From Streptomyces sp. MMG1533 (GTDB lineage: Bacteria; Actinomycetota; Actinomycetes; Streptomycetales; Streptomycetaceae), in NCBI RefSeq assembly GCF_001279775.1, contig NZ_LGDG01000134.1, positions 62,001 to 126,000 on the forward strand: DNA of 64,000 bases. Direction: 5' to 3'. Positions 47,062 to 55,327 of this stretch are shown here, one piece after another. Within the stretch, counting starts at the first letter, position 1, and the number at the start of each line of letters is the position of its first letter. The position numbers and the translations under genes are program-made. The notes under the pieces were generated by a model that was not told where the DNA came from, made no database searches, and worked only from the letters and a program-made list of their open reading frames with translations.

Positions 47062-47152
47062 TCCTTCTCGGGCCGGGAGTAGTCCCTGCGTGGGTCGGGA
47101 GTAGTCCTGCGTGGGTCGGGAGTAGTCCTGCGTGGGTCGGGAGTAGTCCTGC
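47049..47152 (+). repeat. five tandem 21-22 bp units containing the gene's stop codon
   Basis: The sequence GGGCCGGGAGTAGTCC, which encodes the last residues and stop of the phosphoesterase, recurs five times (later as GGGTCGGGAGTAGTCC) separated by TTCTC or CTGCGT spacers. Confidence 0.85.
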
Positions 47153-47232
47153 TGGTGAGGGGGCCGCGGCAGCGGTAACCCGCACGGACCGCCCGTATCG
47201 CCCCTTTTGTCAGCCCTGCTTAGCGTGAGGGC

Positions 47233-48018
47233 ATGACCGCCCCGATACCCAGGGACATCCCGGACCTGCCCGCCGTCCCGGGCATGCCCGCGCTGTTGCC
47301 CTCAACCGTCCCCGCCGCGGCGGTGGTGGCCCCCGCACGCCGCCCCCTGGCCGCCGTCTTCCGCCTGCTGGTCGCCCTGGTGGCAGCCGGGGCCGTGACG
47401 ATCGACCTGCTTCTCGGCAGCCCGGTCCGGGTTCTGAGCCACTTCACGATCCAGAGCAGCATCCTGCTGGCGCTGGTCATGCCGTTCTCGGCCCGGCAGG
47501 CGTGGGCGGCCCGCCGCCCCCTGCCGTCCGCCCTGACGGGCGCCACCCTCCTCTACGTCACGATCACAGGCCTGATGTACCACCTGCTGCTGGCGAACGA
47601 GGCGAGCCCGTTCCCCCTGACCGGCGAGGCGGCCACCCCCACGGGCTGGCACGCGATCACCAACCAGGTCCTGCACACGGTGGTCCCCGTCGCGGCCCTC
47701 CTGGACTGGCTCCTCCTGACGCCCCCCGGCCGCCTGCATCTGCGCCAGGCCGCCACATGGCTGCTCTACCCGCTCGCCTACCTGGTGTTCTCCCTGACCC
47801 GAGGCGAACTGCTCACTCCCGGCGCCCCGGACCGCTACCTCTACCCGTTCCTGGACGTAGAGCTCCACGGCTACAAGAGCATCCTCGTCAACGCCCTCCT
47901 CCTCGGCCTCACCTTCTACGCCCTCGCCGTCCTCCTCGTGGCCCTCGACCACGCCCGCCCGAACCCCGTCCGCCACCGTGCGAAAACCGGATTTCGTCTC
48001 CAGCCACCGGTGGGCTAA
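47233..48018 (+). CDS. Pr6Pr family membrane protein
   Basis: A 261-aa membrane protein with about six hydrophobic segments: FRLLVALVAAGAVTIDLLLG, SSILLALVMPFS, LLYVTITGLMYHLLLA, VVPVAALLDWLLL, LLYPLAYLVFSLTRG and SILVNALLLGLTFYALAVLL. The motif YPFLDVELHGY is typical of Pr6Pr proteins. Function unknown. A TAGCGT box lies 6 nt before the ATG, but GAGGG also lies there. Confidence 0.82.
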   Translation: MTAPIPRDIPDLPAVPGMPALLPSTVPAAAVVAPARRPLAAVFRLLVALVAAGAVTIDLLLGSPVRVLSHFTIQSSILLALVMPFSARQAWAARRPLPSALTGATLLYVTITGLMYHLLLANEASPFPLTGEAATPTGWHAITNQVLHTVVPVAALLDWLLLTPPGRLHLRQAATWLLYPLAYLVFSLTRGELLTPGAPDRYLYPFLDVELHGYKSILVNALLLGLTFYALAVLLVALDHARPNPVRHRAKTGFRLQPPVG

Positions 48019-48052
48019 AGTAAACGACGTCGCCGCGACAAGCAGCGACAAT

Positions 48053-48126
48053 CGGGGTGTAGCGCAGCTTGGCAGCGCGCTTCGTTCGGGACGAAGAGGT
48101 CGTGGGTTCAAATCCCGCCACCCCGA
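48053..48126 (+). tRNA. tRNA-Pro(CGG)
   Basis: A 74-nt cloverleaf. The acceptor stem is CGGGGTG with CACCCCG, the anticodon arm is CTTCG-TTCGGGA-CGAAG giving anticodon CGG, and the T arm is GTGGGTTCAAATCCCGC. The discriminator is A, and CCA is not encoded. Its 3' half is the attachment site of the integrated element. Confidence 0.95.
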
Positions 48127-48131
48127 CAGCT
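48085..48131 (+). other. attL, 47-bp core
   Basis: A 47-bp stretch from the anticodon loop of tRNA-Pro to 5 nt past its end is repeated exactly at 59942-59988. It marks the left end of the element and leaves the tRNA intact. Confidence 0.93.
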
Positions 48132-48142
48132 AAGTAGCAGGT

Positions 48143-48177
48143 CAGAGGGCCCTTACCGGGTAGGTAAGGGCCCTCTG
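48143..48177. terminator. hairpin between attL and int
   Basis: A 14-bp perfect inverted repeat (48143-48156 and 48164-48177) with a 7-nt loop, just inside the element. It can end int transcripts and those of the tRNA. Confidence 0.8.
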
Positions 48178-48187
48178 GCGTTGCTGC

Positions 48188-48207
48188 GTGTCTATCTGCG
48201 TGACTAC
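48188..48207. promoter_or_regulatory. left arm-type integrase site candidate
   Basis: GTGTCTATCTGCGTGACTAC occurs here and, with 18 of 20 matches, at 59827-59846 near the right end. It overlaps the int stop codon. Confidence 0.45.
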
Positions 48208-49370
48208 CGCTCCGGAACGCGCTTGAAAATGCCGTCCATGACCACGGCGCCAGTCTGAATCACGGGGCGAATCTGCTTGCGGTAGACCTCCTCGGTCACG
48301 GCCGTGCCGGAGTGGCCGACGAGTCGGGAGATCTCCTCCAGGGGGACGCCGCGATCGGAAAGCAGCGACACGAAGCTGTGGCGGAGCTCCCGGGGCGTCC
48401 AGTCGTCGGCATTGATCCCCTCGGCCTCCTTGAGCGCCTGGCGGAAGGCACGGCGGACGTTGGTCGCATCGAGAGGCTTACCCACGGCCGACGAGAAGAC
48501 CAACCCGTGTTCCTCCCAGCTGTCGCCAGCGGCGAGCCGCTCCCAGCCCTGCTCTTCGAACTGCTGCCACAGGACCTCGACACAACGTGCCGGCAGAGCG
48601 AGCGTTCGTCGGGACTTCCGGGTCTTCGTGTCTCCGCCGCGACGGACCGAGCGCCAAACGGCGATGTGCGGAGGCTGTGGCGGGTCGGCGTCCGGCTGAC
48701 CCCTGAGGAAGACGTGATCCCACGTAAGGGCTCGGAGTTCTTCGGTGCGGGCACCGGTGAGAAGGGCTACGACGATGTACACGTGCATCGAGGTCCCCTC
48801 GGCAGCCCTCAGAACGGCCTCGGCCTGGGCGAAGGTGAGCGCCTTCGACGGGCGTCCTGCCTGCCCTTGGGGGACGGAGCACAGCTCGACGACGTTGCGC
48901 TTGACCTTGTCCCGGGCCAGGGCTCGCTTGACCGAGCGGTTCAGGCAGGAGTGGACGGCCTGAAGCGTGCGAGTGCTGAGGATCTTGGCCTTGGCCGCTA
49001 GCCAGCGGTCGACGTCCTCCGCGCTCAGGTCGCGCAGCTTCCGGGCACCCAGTGCCGGGATGACGTGCTTCTGACTCAGATAGGTGCAGTTCTCGACTGT
49101 GCGCGCGTCGCGGCCTGCCAGACCGTAGGCGAGCCAGTCGTTCACAGCGTCGGCGACGGTGTAGTTCGTGGGTGCGATGGCGAGACCGTCCTCGTAGTCC
49201 CGCAACACCTCCTTGAGCTTGTTCTTCGCCTCCGTCTTGGTCTTGCCACTCCCCCGCCGAACGATGCGCTTGCCGCTCGGATCAAAGCCGAGGTTCGCCG
49301 TGGCGATCCAACGCTGTCTCTTCTCGTCCCAGTGCAGCCCGCCGTCACCACGGCTCCGACGCATGGTCAT
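48204..49370 (-). CDS. int: tyrosine site-specific integrase
   Basis: A 388-aa integrase. The N-terminal arm-binding part (GLHWDEKRQRWIATANLGF) is followed by a SAM-like core-binding domain and the catalytic domain with Arg in TGARTEELRAL, His-x-x-Arg in PRELRHSF, and the second His-Tyr pair in VGHSGTAVTEEVYRKQ. It recombines attP with the tRNA-Pro attB. The ATG at 49370 overlaps the xis stop, so the pair is coupled. Confidence 0.95.
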   Translation of the reverse strand: MTMRRSRGDGGLHWDEKRQRWIATANLGFDPSGKRIVRRGSGKTKTEAKNKLKEVLRDYEDGLAIAPTNYTVADAVNDWLAYGLAGRDARTVENCTYLSQKHVIPALGARKLRDLSAEDVDRWLAAKAKILSTRTLQAVHSCLNRSVKRALARDKVKRNVVELCSVPQGQAGRPSKALTFAQAEAVLRAAEGTSMHVYIVVALLTGARTEELRALTWDHVFLRGQPDADPPQPPHIAVWRSVRRGGDTKTRKSRRTLALPARCVEVLWQQFEEQGWERLAAGDSWEEHGLVFSSAVGKPLDATNVRRAFRQALKEAEGINADDWTPRELRHSFVSLLSDRGVPLEEISRLVGHSGTAVTEEVYRKQIRPVIQTGAVVMDGIFKRVPER

Positions 49371-49558
49371 CAGGCGGCCTCCGCCAGCTGGTTCTGGATG
49401 AAGTCGCGTACGGCGTCGGCAGGTATGCGGCGAGCACCATCGATCTTGATGGAGGCGAGCCGGTGCGAGCGGATCAGGTCGTAGACCTTGGAGCGGCCGA
49501 CCTTGAGCCGCGCCATGACGTCGGACACAGTCAGCAATTCAGAGGTGGCAGTGGTCAT
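49370..49558 (-). CDS. xis: excisionase, MerR-like helix-turn-helix
   Basis: A 62-aa protein: LLTVSDVMARLKVGRSKVYD is the winged helix-turn-helix, then IRSHRLASIKIDGARRIP. It directs Int toward excision. Its start overlaps the rep stop by 4 nt. Confidence 0.92.
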   Translation of the reverse strand: MTTATSELLTVSDVMARLKVGRSKVYDLIRSHRLASIKIDGARRIPADAVRDFIQNQLAEAA

Positions 49559-50934
49559 GCTGCGGCTCCTTCCAGGGCGAGTTCATCGCGTAGGGCTTCG
49601 CGGGCGGTTTCGCGGTTGTGCTGGACGTCGCGGGCGATGGTGGCGGCGAGGGCGGATTCGCCGGGGGTGTGGCCGTGTCCGGCGTACTGCCAGTCGGCGA
49701 GGACGAGGACGGTGTCCGGCTCGCGGTCGTCCAGGCCGAGGGCTTCGCGTTCCTGGGCTGCGCGGAAGTCGGCGCGAGCCTGGCGGAGTTCGCCGAGCGT
49801 CGTGGAGTAGCGCCGGGACTTGGAGGAGAAGTGGCCGCGGAAGCCGAGCATGTGAGCCCAGGCCCAGATACGGCGGTCCGGGTAGAGGGGGTCGAGCCGC
49901 TTACACGCTTCGATCAGGCGGCGGGTGTGGTCGGGGACCTGGTGGCGGTCGAGTTCGGAGAGCTCGCCGATGCGGCGGTCGAGAGTGCCGGTGTTCTCGG
50001 CGGCCTTGGTGGCGTACTTGGCGACGTAGGAGGCGACGGCCTGTTCGGTGATGTCGGAGCCGTCGCCGAAGGCCTTGACCGGGCGGACATCGAGCTGGGT
50101 GCCCCAGCGGAAGGTTCGGGCAGGCTGGTCTGAAACGGCCGGCGCGGAGACCGAGGTGTACGAGTGCGCGGCGGCGGCGCGGATCGAGTCGGCGAGCAGG
50201 TCGACGGTGGCCCAGGACGGAGGCGGTGTCTCGGGTCCCTCGGGGCCGTCGATCCGGATCACGGCGTGGAAGTGCAGGGCACCGCGCTTTTGGAACTCGG
50301 CGACCTTGCCGTACGAGATGCGTGCATGATCGGCCAGTTCGCGGCGGGTAAGTCCGGCGCGGGCGGCGATCTCGCGGCGGAGCCGAGTCGTGAAGCGCTG
50401 CCACAGGCTGCCCGCGTGGTTGTTGAAGAGGACGGCTCCCGCGTAGTCGTAGGTGGCCGGGTCGAGTGCTGTGCCGAGGGTGCGGTCGTCTGCGGGGTGG
50501 CGGGTGCCGCAGCAGCAGGTGCCGTTGTCGGGGCGGTTGTGGACCGGGCCGAAGGACGGGGCGGTGAGGGTCGCGAAGACCCGGGGGTGATCGCGGACGG
50601 TGGCGGGGATGTCGCGGCGGTCGTCTCCGGCCAGTCCTGCGCGGATGAGGTGGTAGGTGTCTCCGGCGTAGGTGAAGGCGCAGGAGGGGCAGCGGGAGGC
50701 GCGGCGGTTGCCGCAGGCGACGCGGAGGCGTCCACCGGGCTCGTTCTCGGTGGAGTAGTGGTGCAGGGTCTCGCCGGTGGTCTTGTCCTTGGTAAGGGTC
50801 CAGCCGGTGAGGTGGATCGGGTCGGCGCAGCCGCCGGTGCGGCGGACCTGCTCGTGCCAGCGGTCGAAGTCGGCGGCCGAGGCCACCCTCAGCAGGTCGC
50901 CGAGGGTGGTCGGATCGAGCAGCGTGTCAGGCAC
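49555..50934 (-). CDS. repSA: RepSA-type rolling-circle replication initiator
   Basis: A 459-aa protein of the pSAM2 RepSA kind. Paired Cys motifs (CGNRRASRCPSC and CCCGTRH) suggest zinc binding. The HUH motif is GALHFHAVIRIDG. A candidate catalytic Tyr lies in VASYVAKYATKAAE. It would nick the element's double-strand origin after excision. GTG at 50934 overlaps the upstream small gene by 8 nt. Confidence 0.92.
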   Translation of the reverse strand: MPDTLLDPTTLGDLLRVASAADFDRWHEQVRRTGGCADPIHLTGWTLTKDKTTGETLHHYSTENEPGGRLRVACGNRRASRCPSCAFTYAGDTYHLIRAGLAGDDRRDIPATVRDHPRVFATLTAPSFGPVHNRPDNGTCCCGTRHPADDRTLGTALDPATYDYAGAVLFNNHAGSLWQRFTTRLRREIAARAGLTRRELADHARISYGKVAEFQKRGALHFHAVIRIDGPEGPETPPPSWATVDLLADSIRAAAAHSYTSVSAPAVSDQPARTFRWGTQLDVRPVKAFGDGSDITEQAVASYVAKYATKAAENTGTLDRRIGELSELDRHQVPDHTRRLIEACKRLDPLYPDRRIWAWAHMLGFRGHFSSKSRRYSTTLGELRQARADFRAAQEREALGLDDREPDTVLVLADWQYAGHGHTPGESALAATIARDVQHNRETAREALRDELALEGAAA

Positions 50935-51112
50935 GGGCGCCCTCCCTGACGGGCGTACGGCGGGTGGTGCCGGTCCCGTGGCAGGCCGGGCAGTGGGCGG
51001 CGATGGTCCGCAGGTGGCCTTGGTGGTCGCGGCCGCCGAGGGTGATGGCGGCGGAGGCCTGGCCGTCGCAGTCCGGGCAGATGCGGGACGGCGGGCGGGT
51101 GCGGTCGGTCAT
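50927..51112 (-). CDS. small zinc-ribbon-like protein of the element
   Basis: A 61-aa protein. Two CxxC pairs, ICPDCDGQ and HCPACHGTGTT, resemble DnaJ-type zinc modules. Common between rep and spd genes in AICEs. The ATG at 51112 has GAAGGGA 8-9 nt upstream. Confidence 0.8.
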   Translation of the reverse strand: MTDRTRPPSRICPDCDGQASAAITLGGRDHQGHLRTIAAHCPACHGTGTTRRTPVREGARA

Positions 51113-51200
51113 GCTGGGGGTTCCCTTCGGTTGCGAGATCGGAGTGGGGCACGGCTCCCGGGCGGCGGAGACTTGGCGGTTGAGGCCGCCCGGGGGCCGG

Positions 51201-51512
51201 TCAGCGGTGCTTTGCCTCGCTGTTGATGAGCGAGCGGATGACCAGGGCGCAGACGGCGACGGACGCGCCGGTGATGGCGACTGCGAGGAGCATCGAGACC
51301 AGGACCGCGCCGACGACCAGGACGACGGCCGTCCCACCACCGATCAGGGCCACGACGGCGCCCGGGGTGAGCTGGACGGTAGGCCGGGCAGGCACCGCAG
51401 CGGGTACGGGGGTGACCGGTGCGGACTGGATGACGGTGGTCGGCTCGACGACGGCGGGCGGGGTGACGAGGCCGGTGGGCTGGGGCATGACCGGGAGCTT
51501 GGGGCGGAGCAT
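51201..51512 (-). CDS. SpdD-like spread protein
   Basis: A 103-aa membrane protein: a Pro/Val/Thr-rich N-terminal half (VTPPAVVEPTTVIQSAPV) and a hydrophobic C-terminal half (VVALIGGGTAVVLVVGAVLV then MLLAVAITGASVAVCALVI). Spread proteins help move element DNA between hyphal compartments. ATG at 51512 with AAGGAGAT upstream. Confidence 0.82.
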   Translation of the reverse strand: MLRPKLPVMPQPTGLVTPPAVVEPTTVIQSAPVTPVPAAVPARPTVQLTPGAVVALIGGGTAVVLVVGAVLVSMLLAVAITGASVAVCALVIRSLINSEAKHR

Positions 51513-51535
51513 CGTGGATCTCCTTTCGCGGGCGG

Positions 51536-51698
51536 TTACTTGATGGCGGTATCGATGACCGGGGCGAGGAGGCTGTCGGCGATGAGGTAGCCGCCGAGGA
51601 GGAGCACCAGGACCAGCCAGAGCGGCGGGCGGATGAGCTTGCAGCCGAGGTACGAGGTAGCCGACGACGGCGAGGGCGAACCAGAGCGGGACGTCCAT
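51536..51698 (-). pseudogene. small spread-type membrane protein, broken by a 7-bp duplication
   Basis: The first frame reads MDVPLWFALAVVGYLV and a second frame reads YLGCKLIRPPLWLVLVLLLG to the stop at 51536. The change of frame coincides with a tandem TACCTCG (minus strand, 51646-51652 and 51653-51659). Removing one copy restores GYLGCKLIRPP and a continuous hydrophobic protein of about 51 residues. Confidence 0.75.
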
Positions 51699-51711
51699 GG
51701 GTGGTGGCCTC

Positions 51712-51903
51712 CTAGCGGGCGGTGCAGCGGTGGGTGCGGGCGGCGAGCTGGGCGGCGGTCTGGCTGGAGTAGTCGGCGGACCAGCCGCAGCGGTCGTTGG
51801 TGCACACGGCGGCGTGCTTGGTGTGGCCGTGGCGGTCGCGGTGGGTGCCGATCTGCACCGGGCCGATCCGCATGACGGAGTGGAAGTGATCGCGGGCAGG
51901 CAT
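51712..51903 (-). CDS. mobile element transfer protein, zinc-finger-like
   Basis: A 63-aa protein, MPARDHFHSVMRIGPVQIGT at the start, with HAAVCTNDRCGWSADY and a terminal HRC, giving a possible Cys2-His-Cys site. A conserved small gene in the spd cluster of such elements. ATG at 51903 follows GAAAGGAAA. Confidence 0.82.
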   Translation of the reverse strand: MPARDHFHSVMRIGPVQIGTHRDRHGHTKHAAVCTNDRCGWSADYSSQTAAQLAARTHRCTAR

Positions 51904-51923
51904 CGAGGTCGTTTCCTTTCGGC

Positions 51924-52598
51924 TCAGGTGAGTTGGGCGGCGATGGCTTGGGCGAGCTGGGGCGGGACGCCGAGGCGGGCGCGCAGGGTGTCGGTGTCGA
52001 TCGGCGATCCGGTGCGGGCGTGGTGGTCGTCGGCGACCTTGCGGGCGTGGTCGACCAGCGCGGCCGGGACAGCGGGCGCAGCGGTGACGGGCTTCGCAGC
52101 CGGAAGCGCGGGGGTTTCCTCGGCGTCAGTCACGGCGGCCGGGATGGCTTCCGGCTCGGGTGAGGCGACCGGTTCGGGTGAGGCGACCGGTTCGGGGTCG
52201 GATGGAGTGGCCGGCACTTCGGGTGCCGGGTGGTCTGCGGTGGAGTGGGCGAGGAGGGTGCCGCCCATGAAGGCCAGGGCGGGCCAGGCGGCGACGAGGA
52301 TGCGCAGCCAGGCCGGAACCTGCTGGAGGTCAAGGAGCCCGGCGGTGGCGACGTTGGCGCCGAGCGAGGCCACGAGGGCGATCACGAACCAGCACCAGGC
52401 GAGCCGGGACGGGCCCTCGGAGCGCAGCCGCCGCCAGGAGGCGACCAGGAGCAGGTCAACCGAGATCGGGTAGGCCCAGGCTTTCCAGCCGTCTTGTCCG
52501 GCAGCGGCGGCGAGGTCGTGGAGGTGGGCGAAGGACAGTGCCCCGGCAATGACGGCCTGGACGAGCACGGCGTCGATGCGGAGGGCGGGGCGGGCCAT
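51924..52598 (-). CDS. DUF2637/SpdB-like spread membrane protein
   Basis: A 224-aa protein. Four hydrophobic segments lie in the first 115 residues (VQAVIAGALSFAHLHDLA, AYPISVDLLLVAS, WFVIALVASLGANVATAG, ILVAAWPALAFMGGTLL). A Pro/Glu/Ala-rich linker and a C-terminal helix-turn-helix-like part (DTDTLRARLGVPPQLAQAIA) follow. ATG at 52598 with AAGGAG upstream. Confidence 0.87.
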   Translation of the reverse strand: MARPALRIDAVLVQAVIAGALSFAHLHDLAAAAGQDGWKAWAYPISVDLLLVASWRRLRSEGPSRLAWCWFVIALVASLGANVATAGLLDLQQVPAWLRILVAAWPALAFMGGTLLAHSTADHPAPEVPATPSDPEPVASPEPVASPEPEAIPAAVTDAEETPALPAAKPVTAAPAVPAALVDHARKVADDHHARTGSPIDTDTLRARLGVPPQLAQAIAAQLT

Positions 52599-52679
52599 CA
52601 CGGCTCCTTCCGGTGATGAGGCATGGCGGGGGTAGGGACCTGGCGCGAGGCAGTCGCGCCGACCGGATTGCGGGAGTTG

Positions 52680-54035
52680 TCAGGCCGTGGCGGGCGCGGT
52701 CTTGGACAGCGGCACGCGGGCCGAGGGCAGCGGGGTAACCGCGGGGCGGAAGGCTGCCAGGGCGGGCAGGTCCGGGGTGCGCTCGGCGTGCTTGTTGCAG
52801 ATGTTGACGGCTTCGCGTAGCGATGTGTGCGGGGCGCGGATGCGGGCCCAGCCGCCTGAGGCGTCGCCGGTGACGGCGATACCCGGGGTGTCGGTGGGGA
52901 TCTGGATCGCGGCGAGGACGGCGTCCGGGGAGATGTCGCCGAAGGCCATGTTGGCGGAGGATTCGTCGTTGACGCGGTGGGCGGTGCGGCCGGTGAGCTG
53001 GGCGCGGAGCATGGTGATGCCCTTGCCGAGTTCGGAACCGAAACGCTGTCCGCAGATCTCCAGGTAGATCCCGGCGGCGCGGCCGAGCTGGGCGAGGCGG
53101 ACCAGCGCGGTGATGATGCGGTCCCGGCGCTTCTCCTCGTCCTTGGTGGCGAACAGGGCGAGTTCGGCGACCTCGTCGACCAGGACCACGACCGGGACGG
53201 GGCGCAGGTCCTCGGGCAGGTCCCAGATGTCGGCGGCGATCTCCGCGTCCGGGACGTTGACGCTGATGCGCTGCTGGGCGCGGATGAGCTGGTAGACGTC
53301 CTCCATGTGGGACGCGAGTGCTTCGAGGAGCTCGAGGGCGGTGTCGGGGTTGTCGGCGAGGGCGGAGAAGCGGCGGGCGAGCGGGAAGAGTTCGACGCCC
53401 TGCTTGCAGTCGATGCCGACCAGGGCGACGTCCTGCGCGGCGAGCCCGGCGACCAGGTTGCGCTGGTAGACGGACTTGCCTGACTCGGTGGCGCCGAGCG
53501 TGAGTCCGTGCGGGACGGTGCGGTAGTCGCGGTAGTGGACGGCACCGTCTTCGCGCAGCGCGACGGGGATGCGCATCGGAGCCGAGCCGGTCTTGGCGGG
53601 CATCTGCACCCGCTTGAGGACGTCGTAGCCGGTCATGCGCAACTCGACGATGCCGGAGCGCAGTTCGCGGGAGGTGACGCCGTACAGGCCGAAGGAGTGG
53701 CGCAGCCGGTCGGTGGCGGCGGAGACGTCGAAGGCGTCCTGTCCGGGGCGGAGTTTGAGCCGTAGGACCAGGCCGGTCCGGGTGGGCCGCAGTCGCAGGA
53801 TGCGCGGGGCGCGGGACTCGGGGACGGGGCGGTTGGTCATGCGGGCGAGGGTGAGGCGCCAGCGGGAGGGCGGGACGGTCAGGCCGCAGGCGTCCATGAC
53901 GGAGGTGTAGCGGAAGGCGACCCGCAGGGCGGCGAGGGTGACCCCGAAGGTCATCCAGTACCAGGCGGGGCGCCGCCACCGCAGGATGACTGCGGCAGCG
54001 ACGACCAACACCAGCGCGACCATGAACCAGGTCAT
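52680..54035 (-). CDS. traSA: FtsK/SpoIIIE-like conjugal transfer ATPase (TraB/TraSA type)
   Basis: A 451-aa protein. Two N-terminal membrane segments (FMVALVLVVAAAVILRW and YWMTFGVTLAALRVAF) are followed by an ATPase with Walker A TLGATESGKSVYQRNL and Walker B VPVVVLVDEVAEL. Such hexameric pumps transfer double-stranded DNA between mycelia. ATG at 54035 lies 2 nt after the SCO3933-type gene stop. Confidence 0.92.
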   Translation of the reverse strand: MTWFMVALVLVVAAAVILRWRRPAWYWMTFGVTLAALRVAFRYTSVMDACGLTVPPSRWRLTLARMTNRPVPESRAPRILRLRPTRTGLVLRLKLRPGQDAFDVSAATDRLRHSFGLYGVTSRELRSGIVELRMTGYDVLKRVQMPAKTGSAPMRIPVALREDGAVHYRDYRTVPHGLTLGATESGKSVYQRNLVAGLAAQDVALVGIDCKQGVELFPLARRFSALADNPDTALELLEALASHMEDVYQLIRAQQRISVNVPDAEIAADIWDLPEDLRPVPVVVLVDEVAELALFATKDEEKRRDRIITALVRLAQLGRAAGIYLEICGQRFGSELGKGITMLRAQLTGRTAHRVNDESSANMAFGDISPDAVLAAIQIPTDTPGIAVTGDASGGWARIRAPHTSLREAVNICNKHAERTPDLPALAAFRPAVTPLPSARVPLSKTAPATA

Positions 54036-54037
54036 GA

Positions 54038-54391
54038 TCAGGCCGCCTTGGGCTTCGAGGCACCGGCCGCCAGCGAGGTGACGGCGACCGCGCGGAAGGC
54101 GATGCCGTGCCGCTTCTGCCCGTTGAACTCGTTCTCCCATGCCGAGGCGACCAGGCCGGTCAGCGCGACCGGGGTGCCCATGGCCAGGTCCTCGGAGACG
54201 CCGGGCTGGGGGACGGTGAGCTTGAGGATCTCCACCTCGTCGGGCGTGGAGAACATGACCTCCACGGTCATCAGCGTGACACCGTCCTTGTCGATGGCGA
54301 TCTCACCCGTGCGGCGGTCCTTGACCTTCGGCTGCGGAGCCTTGGCGACCATCACGGTCGCGTTGGAGGTGTCGACGGGAATCTGACGCAC
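54038..54391 (-). CDS. SCO3933-family regulatory protein
   Basis: A 117-aa protein: MRQIPVDTSNATVMVAKAP, KVKDRRTGEIAIDKDG, and ENEFNGQKRHGIAFRAVAV. It matches a family found upstream of tra genes in pSAM2-like elements. The biochemical role is unknown. It is the first gene of the transfer operon and is preceded by the GntR operator cluster. Confidence 0.8.
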   Translation of the reverse strand: MRQIPVDTSNATVMVAKAPQPKVKDRRTGEIAIDKDGVTLMTVEVMFSTPDEVEILKLTVPQPGVSEDLAMGTPVALTGLVASAWENEFNGQKRHGIAFRAVAVTSLAAGASKPKAA

Positions 54392-54402
54392 AGCAGTTCA
54401 CT

Positions 54403-54414
54403 CCTCTATAGAGG
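54403..54414. promoter_or_regulatory. CCTCTATAGAGG palindrome
   Basis: A perfect 12-bp palindrome 12 nt upstream of the SCO3933-type start, between that gene and the first GntR-type operator. Possibly part of the promoter or a second operator. Confidence 0.4.
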
Positions 54415-54426
54415 TTGGACTCCGGC

Positions 54427-54442
54427 ACTCATGTACATGAGT
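54427..54442. promoter_or_regulatory. operator O1, perfect 16-bp palindrome
   Basis: ACTCATGTACATGAGT is perfectly symmetric and lies in the promoter region of the transfer operon. Confidence 0.65.
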
Positions 54443-54462
54443 GACATGAAGAAGAGTGCCTC

Positions 54463-54478
54463 ACTCCTATACATGAGT
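54463..54478. promoter_or_regulatory. operator O2, near copy of O1
   Basis: ACTCCTATACATGAGT differs from O1 at two positions and is 36 bp further on, on the same helix face to within about 5 bp. Confidence 0.6.
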
Positions 54479-54530
54479 CAACCCGCCGCGAAGAAGAACT
54501 CACGACGGGCTGCGGGGAGTTGAGTGCGCG

Positions 54531-55310
54531 TCAGTCGGCGGCGGGGATCCGGTACTCGAAAACGAACTGGTCAGCGGCCATGAGCGTGTCGCAGACCTCG
54601 ACGACGAGACCCTCGGTCGTACGGGCCTCACGGATCAGGTGAACGACCGGCGCACCCGGGCTGAGCGCCAGCTCGGACGCCTCCGCCTTGGAGGCCGGGC
54701 GCGCTTGCAGCGTCTCGACGAACTCGGCGAACTCGTGGCCGTGGTCCTCGAGTCGGGCGTAGATCCCACCACCGCCGGGATTCTCGGCGAACAACTCGGG
54801 GATCTCCTTGACGACATCCCACGGGAGGTACGAGGTCGCGGTCTCAACCGGGGTGCCGTTGCGGAAGTAGAGCCGTCGCCGGGCGAGCACCTGAGTGCCG
54901 GCGGAGACGCCCAACCGTTGGGCCGCATCCTCGGGGGCCTCCATCGGGCCGATGTAGATGACGCTCACCTTGGCCGTGGCGCCGGACTGTTCTGACTCGG
55001 CGAGGTACGCGGCTTTGCCGCCCTGCCGGAGCGAGCGCCGGAAGCGATCAGAGGAGCGGTGCCGTACCGGCGGCCGATCCTTCACGATCGAGCCCTTACC
55101 GTGCCGAGTCTCGACGAGCCCGCTCGCGCGCACCTCGACCATGGCCTTGCGGATCGTGCCGCCCGAGACGCCGTAGCGCTCGACGAGATCCGACTCACTC
55201 GGCACCATCTCACCAGGCTTGAGGATCCCCGCCCGGATCTGCTGCACGATCTCCTCGGCGATCTGTACGTACCGAGGTACGGACCTCTCTCCTCCTACCG
55301 CAGTTCCCAT
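54531..55310 (-). CDS. GntR-family repressor with UTRA domain (KorSA-like)
   Basis: A 259-aa regulator. The winged helix-turn-helix is [20 protein letters not shown], then [17 protein letters not shown]. The UTRA ligand domain includes [20 protein letters not shown] and [19 protein letters not shown]. In pSAM2, KorSA of this type represses transfer activation. The three 16-bp palindromes flanking this gene are its likely operators. ATG at 55310. Confidence 0.9.
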   Translation of the reverse strand: MGTAVGGERSVPRYVQIAEEIVQQIRAGILKPGEMVPSESDLVERYGVSGGTIRKAMVEVRASGLVETRHGKGSIVKDRPPVRHRSSDRFRRSLRQGGKAAYLAESEQSGATAKVSVIYIGPMEAPEDAAQRLGVSAGTQVLARRRLYFRNGTPVETATSYLPWDVVKEIPELFAENPGGGGIYARLEDHGHEFAEFVETLQARPASKAEASELALSPGAPVVHLIREARTTEGLVVEVCDTLMAADQFVFEYRIPAAD

Positions 55311-55327
55311 AGTCCTTCTCTTCCTCC

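Noticed and set aside
54431..54523. 30-codon plus-strand ORF in the operator region of the element
   Set aside because: Its repeated Tyr-Met-Ser comes from the two operator copies. No independent sign of coding.
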